Below are positions 16,827 to 24,668 of a DNA stretch of 64,000 bases, in pieces. Origin of the DNA: Brevibacillus sp. DP1.3A (GTDB taxonomy: Bacteria; Bacillota; Bacilli; Brevibacillales; Brevibacillaceae); assembly GCF_013284245.2 (NCBI RefSeq), contig NZ_CP085876.1, positions 3,145,001 through 3,209,000 on the forward strand. The letters run 5' to 3'. Each line of letters starts with the position of its first letter. The first letter of the stretch is position 1. The notes beneath the pieces were generated by a model. The model did not search any database, was not told the origin of the DNA, and saw only the letters and a program-made list of their open reading frames with translations. The position numbers and the translations under genes were made by a program.

Positions 16827-19414
16827 ATATCGTGAATCAGCTCACATTACGTTATATGAAGCAGAATAAGAGTCGTACCCTTGTTACAATCATTGGGGTT
16901 ATCATTTCTGTCGCAATGCTTACAGCAGTATTTTCGATTAGTAGTTCTTTCATGGATATGATGCAGAGAAACGCGATTGCCTACTCTGGTAAATGGCAGG
17001 CAGCTTTTCTGGATGTTGCAGGAGAAGATGTTGCGCTTATTACAAATACAGAAGCAATTGAAAGATACGACATTGACCAGGAACTCGGATTTGCACGACT
17101 TTCTAACTCTGCAAACAGGGTTAAGCCTTATTTGTACATTACTGGACACAGTGATCATGATGTAATAGGGGTGAGCCCAATTGAAGGGCGTTTGCCTAAG
17201 AATGAAAATGAACTTGCACTTTCATCCCAGTTTCTTCAAACCGCCGGTGTTAGCTGGAAGGTTGGAGATGTCGTCACATTAGATTTTGGTAAACGTAGCT
17301 TGGATATAGATGGTAAGAGAGAGATGTTGGGCAACGATGAAGCCTATGAATCAAAGGAAGTCTTTACGCCTACAAAGACGAAAACATACACCATTACCGG
17401 GATCGTTCAAGCACCAGCTAGAGAGCAGGATGCACTGGCTGCATACCGTGCATTTAGTGGTCTTTCTGAGGGTGCTTTGGAGGAGGGTGTTCCCTACACG
17501 GTAAGTGTTGAATATAAGGATTTTAAAGGTTTAGGGAATAATATTTATGAAACGAGTGACACGATCGCTAGTAAAGTGAGCGGAGTAAAAAATCAAGTGA
17601 ATGAAGATAAAATCAAGTACAATCGGGATCTTTTGCTTTATTTTGGGATTTCGAATGATTCCCGCTTTCTTAACACCATGTATCTGGCAGTCTTTACCGT
17701 TGGAAGCATCATTCTGATTGGATCTTTCTCACTCATTTACAACGCGTTTTCGATCTCGCTTTCAGAGCGTAGTCGCACTTTGGGGATGTTATCTAGCGTA
17801 GGGGCGACCAAACAGCAAAAAAGGGCTTCTGTATTTTTTGAAGCTGCTGTGATCGGGGTCATAGCTATTCCAGCTGGGTTGTTTTTCGGGTCTATTGGTA
17901 TTGGGGTTACTCTCCATTTGCTTAGTCCATTCATTCAAAAAATGTTTGTCGTTAGTGAACCGATGCGATTGGTGATAGAGCCGTACAGTATAATTGCTGT
18001 CATTTTGTTTTCCATTTTGACACTACTCATTTCTGCATGGTTACCTGCAGTGAGGGCATCGAGAATTACGCCGATAACTGCGATCCGCCAGACAAAGGAT
18101 ATCGAAATAAAAGGAAAAGATGTTCGTACATCTAAAATGACCCGTAAGTTGTTTGGATTTGAAGCGGAACTAGGATTAAAAAATCTGAAAAGGAATAAAC
18201 ATCACTATCGCTCAACTGTCTTTTCTCTTGCGATCAGTGTAATCTTGTACCTTGCAGCTTCTTCCTTTTCGTTGTATATGGATAAGTCCTATAATATGGC
18301 ACAAGCACCGCTACCATATGATCTGTCCGTATACGCAAGGGGAGCCGATTTGGAAAGGGTAAGGTCATTAACAAATGAATTGATGTCTGTCCAAAACGCA
18401 ATAACAAAAGTGAAGACACAACTTCTTTATAATGATCTATACCTCAGCGAAAACGAGGTTACCACAGACATCTCCAGTCGCCATACTCTTAATCCAGATG
18501 GGAAATACAACATGTCTGCAAAGATTGTTTCTCTTGATGAGGCTTCTTTTGCAGCGTACCTGCAATCCGCGGGGATTGATGCAAAGAAATTGGAAGGTGA
18601 CGAGATTTCCGCCATACTTGTCAATCAGATCACCTTGAAGGAAAAACATAATTTTACAGATATCACTCAACTAACAGCACAAGAGGGATCAGAAATACCT
18701 CTCACTTTGATTGAAGGAGCTAAAGTCCGAATTGCTTCTATCACGGATAAACGTCCACCTTTTATGCTACGCTACGAGGAAGATGTTTCTAGCGTGACAT
18801 TTGTCGTTTCTGAACAAGACTTTGACAAGCTACGAGAACTAGGTAACGATATGCTGTCTGAACAAATTTTCAGCGAGGTTCAATTTACAACAGAGCAGTC
18901 TGCGGCATTGGAAAATGAAATAAACCCGATTATTAACAAATATCCAGATGTCCATGTCTATACGACCAATCTGATTGAGGAGCGTCAGGATGCAATGAAT
19001 CGCGCCACAGTCATATCCGTATTCCTTTATGGGTTTGTGGTTCTCATCGGACTCATTTGTATGGCAAATATTATCAACACAATTTCGACAGGGATGGCCT
19101 TGAGAAAACGTGAGTTTGCGATGTTGGCTTCCGTTGGCATGACGCCAAAGGGTATGAAGAAAATGCTACGCTTCGAAGGATTCTTTTATGGAATGAAGTC
19201 GCTTATTTACGGATTGCCGATTAGTTTATGCGTGATGTTTTTCATCTACATGAGCCTTAGCCGGAATTTTGCATTTGCTTTTACGGTGCCTTGGGCGGAT
19301 ATTATAATTGCAGGAATAGGTGTGTTTTTCATTGTGGGTACATCAATCCTCTATGCGACTAGAAAACATAAAGAACAGAATATCGTTGAATCGCTGAAGA
19401 ACGAAAATATCTAA
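16823..19414 (+). CDS. FtsX-like ABC permease, two FtsX domains
   Basis: 863 residues. One span near residues 18-40, an extracellular domain of about 230 residues, three spans forming the first FtsX domain (about 280-410, with SERSRTLGMLSSVGATKQQ), another span near 455 followed by a second extracellular domain, and three C-terminal spans as the second FtsX domain (LRKREFAMLASVGMTPKGM). This duplicated layout is not that of BceB, which has ten spans and one large loop. With the adjoining intramembrane kinase it may act in sensing or resisting an envelope-active peptide; that is inference. Confidence 0.92.
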   Translation: MNIVNQLTLRYMKQNKSRTLVTIIGVIISVAMLTAVFSISSSFMDMMQRNAIAYSGKWQAAFLDVAGEDVALITNTEAIERYDIDQELGFARLSNSANRVKPYLYITGHSDHDVIGVSPIEGRLPKNENELALSSQFLQTAGVSWKVGDVVTLDFGKRSLDIDGKREMLGNDEAYESKEVFTPTKTKTYTITGIVQAPAREQDALAAYRAFSGLSEGALEEGVPYTVSVEYKDFKGLGNNIYETSDTIASKVSGVKNQVNEDKIKYNRDLLLYFGISNDSRFLNTMYLAVFTVGSIILIGSFSLIYNAFSISLSERSRTLGMLSSVGATKQQKRASVFFEAAVIGVIAIPAGLFFGSIGIGVTLHLLSPFIQKMFVVSEPMRLVIEPYSIIAVILFSILTLLISAWLPAVRASRITPITAIRQTKDIEIKGKDVRTSKMTRKLFGFEAELGLKNLKRNKHHYRSTVFSLAISVILYLAASSFSLYMDKSYNMAQAPLPYDLSVYARGADLERVRSLTNELMSVQNAITKVKTQLLYNDLYLSENEVTTDISSRHTLNPDGKYNMSAKIVSLDEASFAAYLQSAGIDAKKLEGDEISAILVNQITLKEKHNFTDITQLTAQEGSEIPLTLIEGAKVRIASITDKRPPFMLRYEEDVSSVTFVVSEQDFDKLRELGNDMLSEQIFSEVQFTTEQSAALENEINPIINKYPDVHVYTTNLIEERQDAMNRATVISVFLYGFVVLIGLICMANIINTISTGMALRKREFAMLASVGMTPKGMKKMLRFEGFFYGMKSLIYGLPISLCVMFFIYMSLSRNFAFAFTVPWADIIIAGIGVFFIVGTSILYATRKHKEQNIVESLKNENI

Positions 19415-19424
19415 TGTAGAGCAC

Positions 19425-19468
19425 AAAAACAGCTGGTTTACACCATATGGTGTAACCGGCTGTTTTTA
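19425..19468 (+). terminator. Terminator of the two-component/ABC operon
   Basis: Nearly perfect long stem AAAACAGC-GGTTTACACCAT / ATGGTGTAACC-GCTGTTTTT. Confidence 0.88.
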
Positions 19469-19523
19469 GACTAAATCCGGGAACCGGATATGCAAAAAGG
19501 TACCAAACCAATCGGGAAAAAAC

Positions 19524-20030
19524 ATGGAGGAATGCAATATTCAAACGAAACAATATAACGTACCCGTTGAAGCGACATTGGAAGTAATCGGTGGGAAGTG
19601 GAAGGTCGTGATTCTCTGTTTGTTAAAAGAGGGGACCAAAAGATTCGGCGAGCTGCATCGCTATATGCCAAACGCATCGAAAAAGATGCTGACCCAGCAG
19701 TTGCGTGAGCTCGAAGAAGATGGATTAGTCAACCGAGTTGTCTCTCAACAGGTTCCTTTAAAAGTCGAGTATTCACTTAGTGAGGAAGGAGAGAGCTTGC
19801 GGACGATCTTGAATCTGATGTGTGAGTGGGGGGAGCGCGTATCCATAAATAAAATGACACATATGAAAAACTCGCCATCTCATCCCCATTGGGAAATCGA
19901 CGGCGAGTCCTCGGATAAAAGGTACAACCTGCTCACATCATTTGTATTTTTCAGCGTACTCGGCGTAGTTTACGACTTCAATGACACTAGACCAACAGAG
20001 AACGGTTCCTACAAACTGTTTAATGTCTAA
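19524..20030 (+). CDS. HxlR family regulator with aberrant C-terminal extension
   Basis: 168 residues. The first 110 are a normal HxlR winged helix: VEATLEVIGGKWKVVILCLL, KRFGELHRYMPNASKKMLTQ, QLRELEEDGLVNRVV and VEYSLSEEGESL. The family usually ends close to MCEWGERV. Here the frame runs on for about 55 residues across the terminator and 3' end of the converging isochorismatase-family gene. TAA codons lie in the neighbouring frame just after SVI (near 19842), so a one-base slip would restore a normal-length protein. DNA binding is probably intact. Target unknown. Confidence 0.8.
   Translation: MEECNIQTKQYNVPVEATLEVIGGKWKVVILCLLKEGTKRFGELHRYMPNASKKMLTQQLRELEEDGLVNRVVSQQVPLKVEYSLSEEGESLRTILNLMCEWGERVSINKMTHMKNSPSHPHWEIDGESSDKRYNLLTSFVFFSVLGVVYDFNDTRPTENGSYKLFNV
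19866..19909 (-). terminator. Terminator of the isochorismatase-family gene
   Basis: Minus-strand stem GACTCGCC / GGCGAGT followed by TTTTTC. The HxlR reading frame passes through it on the other strand. Confidence 0.7.
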
Positions 20031-20465
20031 TCCTTGCATGCTGTATGATTCGGCAGTATTGGTTGTACCAGTCGCGTCCTTAATGAACGTTACTTTATAT
20101 CCGCGATCATAGGCAGCGATCGCCGTAAACATACAACAAAATTCCGTCTCAAAACCAATGATAAAAAGATGATTGACCCCTAACTTTTCTAGAGTCTGTG
20201 TGAGCTCAGTTTGGAAGAAGGAACTAGGGGTTTGCTTCTCGATCAAGTAATCGGAATAGTCTTTTAATGAAGGGTGTATTTCAGAACCGATAGAGCTCCT
20301 ATTCAGTGGACTTTCTTCTGCATCATCGATATGTCTGATAAAAATGACAGGACGATTGCTCTCTTTAAAATCTTTGATCACCTGTTCCATCAAAAAAAGT
20401 TCCTCTTTGTAATCCCCACAACTCACAATTCCGTTTTGCACATCAATCACTAAGAGTGCGTTCAT
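19938..20465 (-). CDS. Isochorismatase-family cysteine hydrolase
   Basis: 175 residues. Catalytic triad visible: Asp in MNALLVIDVQNGI, Lys in LIEKQTPSSFF, Cys in GFETEFCCMFTAIAAYDRGY; the downstream DATGTTN follows the family pattern. Typical substrates are amides or carbamates such as nicotinamide; the one used here is unknown. ATG follows GAAGGAAGG. Its 3' end overlaps the converging HxlR reading frame by about 93 bp. Confidence 0.9.
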   Translation of the reverse strand: MNALLVIDVQNGIVSCGDYKEELFLMEQVIKDFKESNRPVIFIRHIDDAEESPLNRSSIGSEIHPSLKDYSDYLIEKQTPSSFFQTELTQTLEKLGVNHLFIIGFETEFCCMFTAIAAYDRGYKVTFIKDATGTTNTAESYSMQGLDIKQFVGTVLCWSSVIEVVNYAEYAEKYK

Positions 20466-20582
20466 TGCTTCACCTTCCTTCTACCATGTAGAGAGATAAT
20501 TCGGAAGGAAAGAGTGTACTTCCTGCAAGATAACTACCATGAGATAATGATGGGAAGGAAATAATAGGAAAGGTTGAGTTAG

Positions 20583-21227
20583 ATGAGAGTTTCATTTTCT
20601 TATGCATTCATACTTGTTGCATTTATTCTCGTTACAGGATGTGGTTCAAACAATTCAAGTACTTCGTCCGTGTTTTCCAATTTAGCCACACAAAGCTCTT
20701 CTTCCACGAATGAAGGTACAGAGGTAGTTGCGGAATCAGAAAATAATAATGTCGCTACATACCTTTCGATGGCTGTAATCGCCTTACATGAAGTGAATGG
20801 CTTTGAAGCTGGAGAAGAATTTCCACCGGAATCCAAAGCGTTTTTGGCAAAGCATGCTCATCTGTTTCCGGCAACCGGGGATAAAGTGAAGGAAGCCCAG
20901 CAATTAGTCGATCAAAATGTGCAACCGAAACATATCAATAAAAACATTTCCAAGTATCGTGCCGCGATGATTCAAGATAGAGGAACGGTGTTGAGCATCG
21001 AAGAGGAGGAAATACCGGAAATCGGAACGATTTCCGTCTTGCATGTCGTCAATGACGAGGAGGATAGCTACCAAATTGTTTACCTAGGTAGATTAGATGT
21101 CTATGAAGATGATACGGTTGAATTTGTGGGGGTCCCAACCTTGCTCTCTGGCTTCGATAATGTAAGTGGTGGATACACGAATTCGATCATCATAGTAGGG
21201 AGCTATGTAGGAAAAAGCGCGAATTAA
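20583..21227 (+). CDS. Putative lipoprotein, unknown
   Basis: 214 residues with a lipoprotein signal peptide: MRVSFSYAFILVAFILVTGC, lipobox VTGC, then a Ser/Asn/Thr-rich linker. Residues 50 to 214 form an acidic extracellular domain with no family I recognise; a segment LHVVNDEEDSYQIVYLGRL suggests a beta-rich C terminus. The start follows GGAAAGG at about 9 nt. Monocistronic. Confidence 0.75.
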   Translation: MRVSFSYAFILVAFILVTGCGSNNSSTSSVFSNLATQSSSSTNEGTEVVAESENNNVATYLSMAVIALHEVNGFEAGEEFPPESKAFLAKHAHLFPATGDKVKEAQQLVDQNVQPKHINKNISKYRAAMIQDRGTVLSIEEEEIPEIGTISVLHVVNDEEDSYQIVYLGRLDVYEDDTVEFVGVPTLLSGFDNVSGGYTNSIIIVGSYVGKSAN

Positions 21228-21331
21228 GCTAGGATAGTATGGATTTTCGTAGAAAACAAGCTGTTGACCAGTCCGCATCCTTGTCACACTGAATACAGTG
21301 ATAGCAAGCCAGGGATGGAAGGATGATAACA

Positions 21332-21691
21332 ATGGCTAAGAAAAAAAGATTAAAATGGAAGTTAAAAAGTAAAAGTGCAACAAGAATTCAGAGACATGTT
21401 CATGAGTTTTTAGGTAGCACGCAGCTTGCAGAAGAAGGAGCAGATCGACACAATCACCGTTTTGCTGGCGTCACTGGTCAAGCAATCCCAAGAGGAAAAA
21501 GCCACGTTCATGTCATTCGGTCCAATACAGACTTCTTCAATCATCTCCATCGCGTGCGAATTGTAACTGGACCCGCAATTCCGGTTGGAAATGGAAAGCA
21601 TGTTCATTTTGTGAGAGGAACTACCACGTTTAACGATGGTCACGTCCATCGGTTCAAATTCGCGACGTTGATTCAGAAGCCGCTCCTCTAA
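21332..21691 (+). CDS. ymaF: YmaF family protein
   Basis: 119 residues, rich in histidine pairs: RHVHEFLGST, DRHNHRFAGVTG, KSHVHVIRSNTDF, GNGKHVHFVRG and DGHVHRFKF match the repeated HxH pattern of the YmaF family, whose function is unknown; metal binding is likely from the spacing. The first 18 residues are very basic (AKKKRLKWKLKSKSATRI). Start at ATG 21332, nine nt after GGAAGG; ATG 21323 abuts that site. A terminator follows. Confidence 0.87.
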   Translation: MAKKKRLKWKLKSKSATRIQRHVHEFLGSTQLAEEGADRHNHRFAGVTGQAIPRGKSHVHVIRSNTDFFNHLHRVRIVTGPAIPVGNGKHVHFVRGTTTFNDGHVHRFKFATLIQKPLL

Positions 21692-21701
21692 AAAATCTTT
21701 C

Positions 21702-21737
21702 ACGGCCTCGAATGATACAGTTCGAGGCTTTTTGTAT
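21702..21737 (+). terminator. Terminator after ymaF
   Basis: Stem GCCTCGAA / TTCGAGGC with TTTTTGT tail. Confidence 0.85.
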
Positions 21738-21821
21738 GCAGGTTGGCCTTCTGTTTTTGATATGATAGAAAGGTGTTAGTTTGTACGAATACTTGATCAG
21801 TAAAGATTTATGGAGGTTGCC

Positions 21822-22523
21822 ATGCGCTATCAAGTCATATTATTCGATGTAGATGATACACTTCTCGACTTCAAAACGACAGAAGAAAATGCGCTTCAAA
21901 AGACGTTTTCCCAGTTTGGCCTCGCTACGGGATCGTCTGATTATGGAGAGACTTACAAAGAGATCAGTAAAGGATTGTGGGAGGATTTAGAAAAGGGAAG
22001 CATCACTCTAGCAGAGCTGGGCGTAGAGAGATTTCGAAGACTTTTCAAAGCTTTTCAGCTAGACGTCGATGCTGAGGCGTTCGGCAGCGCCTATCTCGAA
22101 TCCTTGGGCAAAGAAGTGCATTTGATACCGGGAGCGGTTGAGTTGTGCAACAGTTTGGAGGATTGCCGCTTGGGGATCATTACGAATGGATTCGCCTCTG
22201 TGCAAACGGCAAGAATTGCCGCTTCACCGCTTTGTAACTCTTTTGAGCACTTGATTATTTCTGAAGAAGTCGGCTACAAAAAGCCGGATCGGGAAATTTT
22301 TGAATACGCGTTTTCCAAACTGCAATGGACGGAGAAGGCAAACGTATTGATGGTGGGAGATTCTTTGACCTCCGATATACAAGGGGGAGCCCATTACGGG
22401 ATCGATACGTGCTGGTTCAATCCTATGGGCAAGGAAAATCAGACGAGCATTCAGCCAACGTACGAAATCAGAGAACTGAGCGAGCTTCAAGAAATTGTGC
22501 GGAAGGGTAACGTGAATTTGTAG
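21822..22523 (+). CDS. HAD-family nucleotidase (YjjG/YfnB type)
   Basis: 233 residues. HAD motif I FDVDDTLLDF, motif II IITNG, motif III Lys in GYKKPDREIF, motif IV MVGDSLTSDIQGG. The DTLLDF wording and length fit the YjjG/YfnB group, which dephosphorylate non-canonical pyrimidine nucleotides and keep them out of DNA. ATG 21822 follows GGAGG; ATG 21810 contains that site. Cytosolic. Confidence 0.9.
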   Translation: MRYQVILFDVDDTLLDFKTTEENALQKTFSQFGLATGSSDYGETYKEISKGLWEDLEKGSITLAELGVERFRRLFKAFQLDVDAEAFGSAYLESLGKEVHLIPGAVELCNSLEDCRLGIITNGFASVQTARIAASPLCNSFEHLIISEEVGYKKPDREIFEYAFSKLQWTEKANVLMVGDSLTSDIQGGAHYGIDTCWFNPMGKENQTSIQPTYEIRELSELQEIVRKGNVNL

Positions 22524-22596
22524 GATCTTTCCTGTATGATTAGAAGGTATTGATCTACAGGTAAATCTAGAATCTAGTGATTGGAGCCCTATAGAT

Positions 22597-24426
22597 ATGT
22601 ATCAGAATTTAGAAGAGTGCATCCTGGACTTGGAAAGGCACGGACATTTGGTCCGTATTCTCGAAGAAGTAGATCCGTATCTGGAAATGGCAGCGATTCA
22701 CTTGAAGGTGTACGAAGCTGGGGGACCAGCATTGCTGTTTGAAAATGTAAAAGGCTCAAAATTTCGTGCGGTATCCAATCTTTTTGGCACAATCGAGCGC
22801 AGTAAGTTTATTTTCAGAAGCACATGGCAATCCGCTGAAAATATAATCGCGATGCGCAATGATCCGATGAAAGCGCTAAAGCAGCCATTTAAAAATATCG
22901 AGAACGGCTTTGCTGCTCTGAAGGCTTTGCCTGCAAAAAAATCCACTAGCATGCCGGTAACTGCACAGGAAATCAGTATAACAGACCTTCCACTTATCCA
23001 AAGCTGGCCGATGGATGGAGGAGCTTTTGTCACGCTGCCCCAAATCTATTCGGAAGATCCGGACAAGCCTGGAATCATGAATTCCAATTTGGGTATGTAC
23101 CGTGTGCAGTTGACTGGTAATGAGTATGAAGTAAACAAAGAAATTGGCTTGCACTATCAAATCCATCGTGGAATCGGTGTCCATCAAGCCAAAGCGACCA
23201 AAATGGGGATGCCGCTGAAAGTAAGCTGTTTCGTTGGCGGACCTCCTGCACATACCTTATCGGCTGTAATGCCGTTGCCAGAAGGCTTGAGTGAAATTAC
23301 TTTTGCAGGCTTGCTTTCAGGGCGTCGTTTTCACTACAGCTATATCGATGGTTACTGCATAAGCAATGATGCGGATTTTGTAATCACAGGAGATATTTAT
23401 CCTGGAGATACGAAACCAGAAGGACCATTCGGTGACCATCTCGGCTATTACAGTCTGATCCATCCATTCCCTGTGATGAAGGTAAAAAAAGTGTACGCTA
23501 AGCCGAATGCCATCTGGCCATTCACAGTTGTGGGCCGTCCGCCACAAGAAGATACGTCATTCGGTCAACTGATTCACGATTTAACGGGCGATGCGATCAA
23601 GCAAGAAATCCCAGGTGTAAAAGAAGTCCATGCTGTAGATGCTGCCGGTGTGCATCCGCTGCTGTTTGCCATCGGAAGCGAGCGATATACGCCTTATCAG
23701 CAAGTCAAACAGCCGACGGAAATGCTCACCATTGCCAACCGCATTTTAGGGACTGGCCAATTGAGCTTGGCCAAGTATTTATTCATTACCGCAGAAGAAA
23801 ATCGACCATTGACGACGCATGATGAAGTTGATTTTATGACCTATATTTTGGAGAGAATCGACCTGCATCGCGATGTTCATTTTTATACGAACACGACCAT
23901 TGATACGTTGGATTATTCGGGAACGGGCTTAAACAGCGGAAGTAAGGTTGTCCTCGCTGCTTACGGCGATCAAAAACGAGAGCTGTGCAAAGAGGTGCCG
24001 GATGAGCTGAAGGATTTGCGAGAGTTTGAGAATGCCCGCATGATTATGCCAGGTGTGGTGTCGATCCAAGGTCCTGCATTTACCGATTACGCAAACGCCC
24101 AGCAGCAATTACAGAATCTGTGTGACGCGATTCAAGCGAGAGGGCCGATCCCATCTTGCCCGATGATCATCCTTTGTGATGACAGTACCTTCATGAGCGA
24201 GTCACTTCAAAACTTCCTGTGGGCAACCTTCACACGCAGTAATCCATCCCACGACATTTACGGCGTGAACAGCTACTACGAGAACAAGCATTGGGGTTGC
24301 GATAATTTGATCATTGATGCTCGTACAAAGCCCCATCAGGCACCGCCATTGGTACCAGATCCAACTGTCGAGAAAAATATCGAACGACTGTTTGTCAAAG
24401 GTGCGAGCTTGGGAGGAATCCTGTAA
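22597..24426 (+). CDS. UbiD family decarboxylase
   Basis: 609 residues, full length for UbiD. Family blocks seen: GTIERSKFIF near the N terminus, YRVQLTGNEYEVNKEIGLHYQ for prenylated-FMN and metal binding, the EGPFGDHLGYYS loop carrying the catalytic glutamate, and PYQQVKQPTEMLTIANRILG. (De)carboxylase of an aromatic or alpha,beta-unsaturated acid; needs prenylated FMN from a UbiX partner not seen here. In menaquinone makers a relative decarboxylates the naphthoate, but the substrate here is not shown. Start 22597 follows GGAGCC. Confidence 0.9.
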   Translation: MYQNLEECILDLERHGHLVRILEEVDPYLEMAAIHLKVYEAGGPALLFENVKGSKFRAVSNLFGTIERSKFIFRSTWQSAENIIAMRNDPMKALKQPFKNIENGFAALKALPAKKSTSMPVTAQEISITDLPLIQSWPMDGGAFVTLPQIYSEDPDKPGIMNSNLGMYRVQLTGNEYEVNKEIGLHYQIHRGIGVHQAKATKMGMPLKVSCFVGGPPAHTLSAVMPLPEGLSEITFAGLLSGRRFHYSYIDGYCISNDADFVITGDIYPGDTKPEGPFGDHLGYYSLIHPFPVMKVKKVYAKPNAIWPFTVVGRPPQEDTSFGQLIHDLTGDAIKQEIPGVKEVHAVDAAGVHPLLFAIGSERYTPYQQVKQPTEMLTIANRILGTGQLSLAKYLFITAEENRPLTTHDEVDFMTYILERIDLHRDVHFYTNTTIDTLDYSGTGLNSGSKVVLAAYGDQKRELCKEVPDELKDLREFENARMIMPGVVSIQGPAFTDYANAQQQLQNLCDAIQARGPIPSCPMIILCDDSTFMSESLQNFLWATFTRSNPSHDIYGVNSYYENKHWGCDNLIIDARTKPHQAPPLVPDPTVEKNIERLFVKGASLGGIL

Positions 24427-24448
24427 GCACCTCTTACAAGTAGAGGTA

Positions 24449-24484
24449 GAGGTCCGTAACCCTTCCGTTGCGGACCTTTTTTAT
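24449..24484 (+). terminator. Terminator after the UbiD gene
   Basis: Stem AGGTCCGTAAC / GTTGCGGACCT with TTTTTT. Confidence 0.85.
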
Positions 24485-24595
24485 GTAATGGTACTATTTG
24501 GATGGAGGTTTTCACCAAAAAATGGCTGGAGCATTGCTGTCGAATCGAACTGATAATTGCAAAAATTGCACGATTGATAGGGAAAGGAATCGTTC

Positions 24596-24624
24596 TTTAC
24601 CACTGAGAAAGCGTTTTCTATAAT
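24596..24624 (+). promoter_or_regulatory. Promoter with overlapping cre-like operator for the PTS-like operon
   Basis: TTTACC, 17-nt spacer, TATAAT form a plausible sigma-A promoter 45 bp before the regulator gene. The palindromic TGAGAAAGCGTTTTCTA at 24604-24620 fills the spacer and touches the -10 box. Its core GAAAGCGTTTTC matches the CcpA cre consensus (TGAAARCGYTTTCA) except at the ends, so glucose repression is plausible. Confidence 0.5.
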
Positions 24625-24668
24625 GAATCTCAAGCAAGGACACAGCTTTTTATGGAAAGGAGAAAGGA

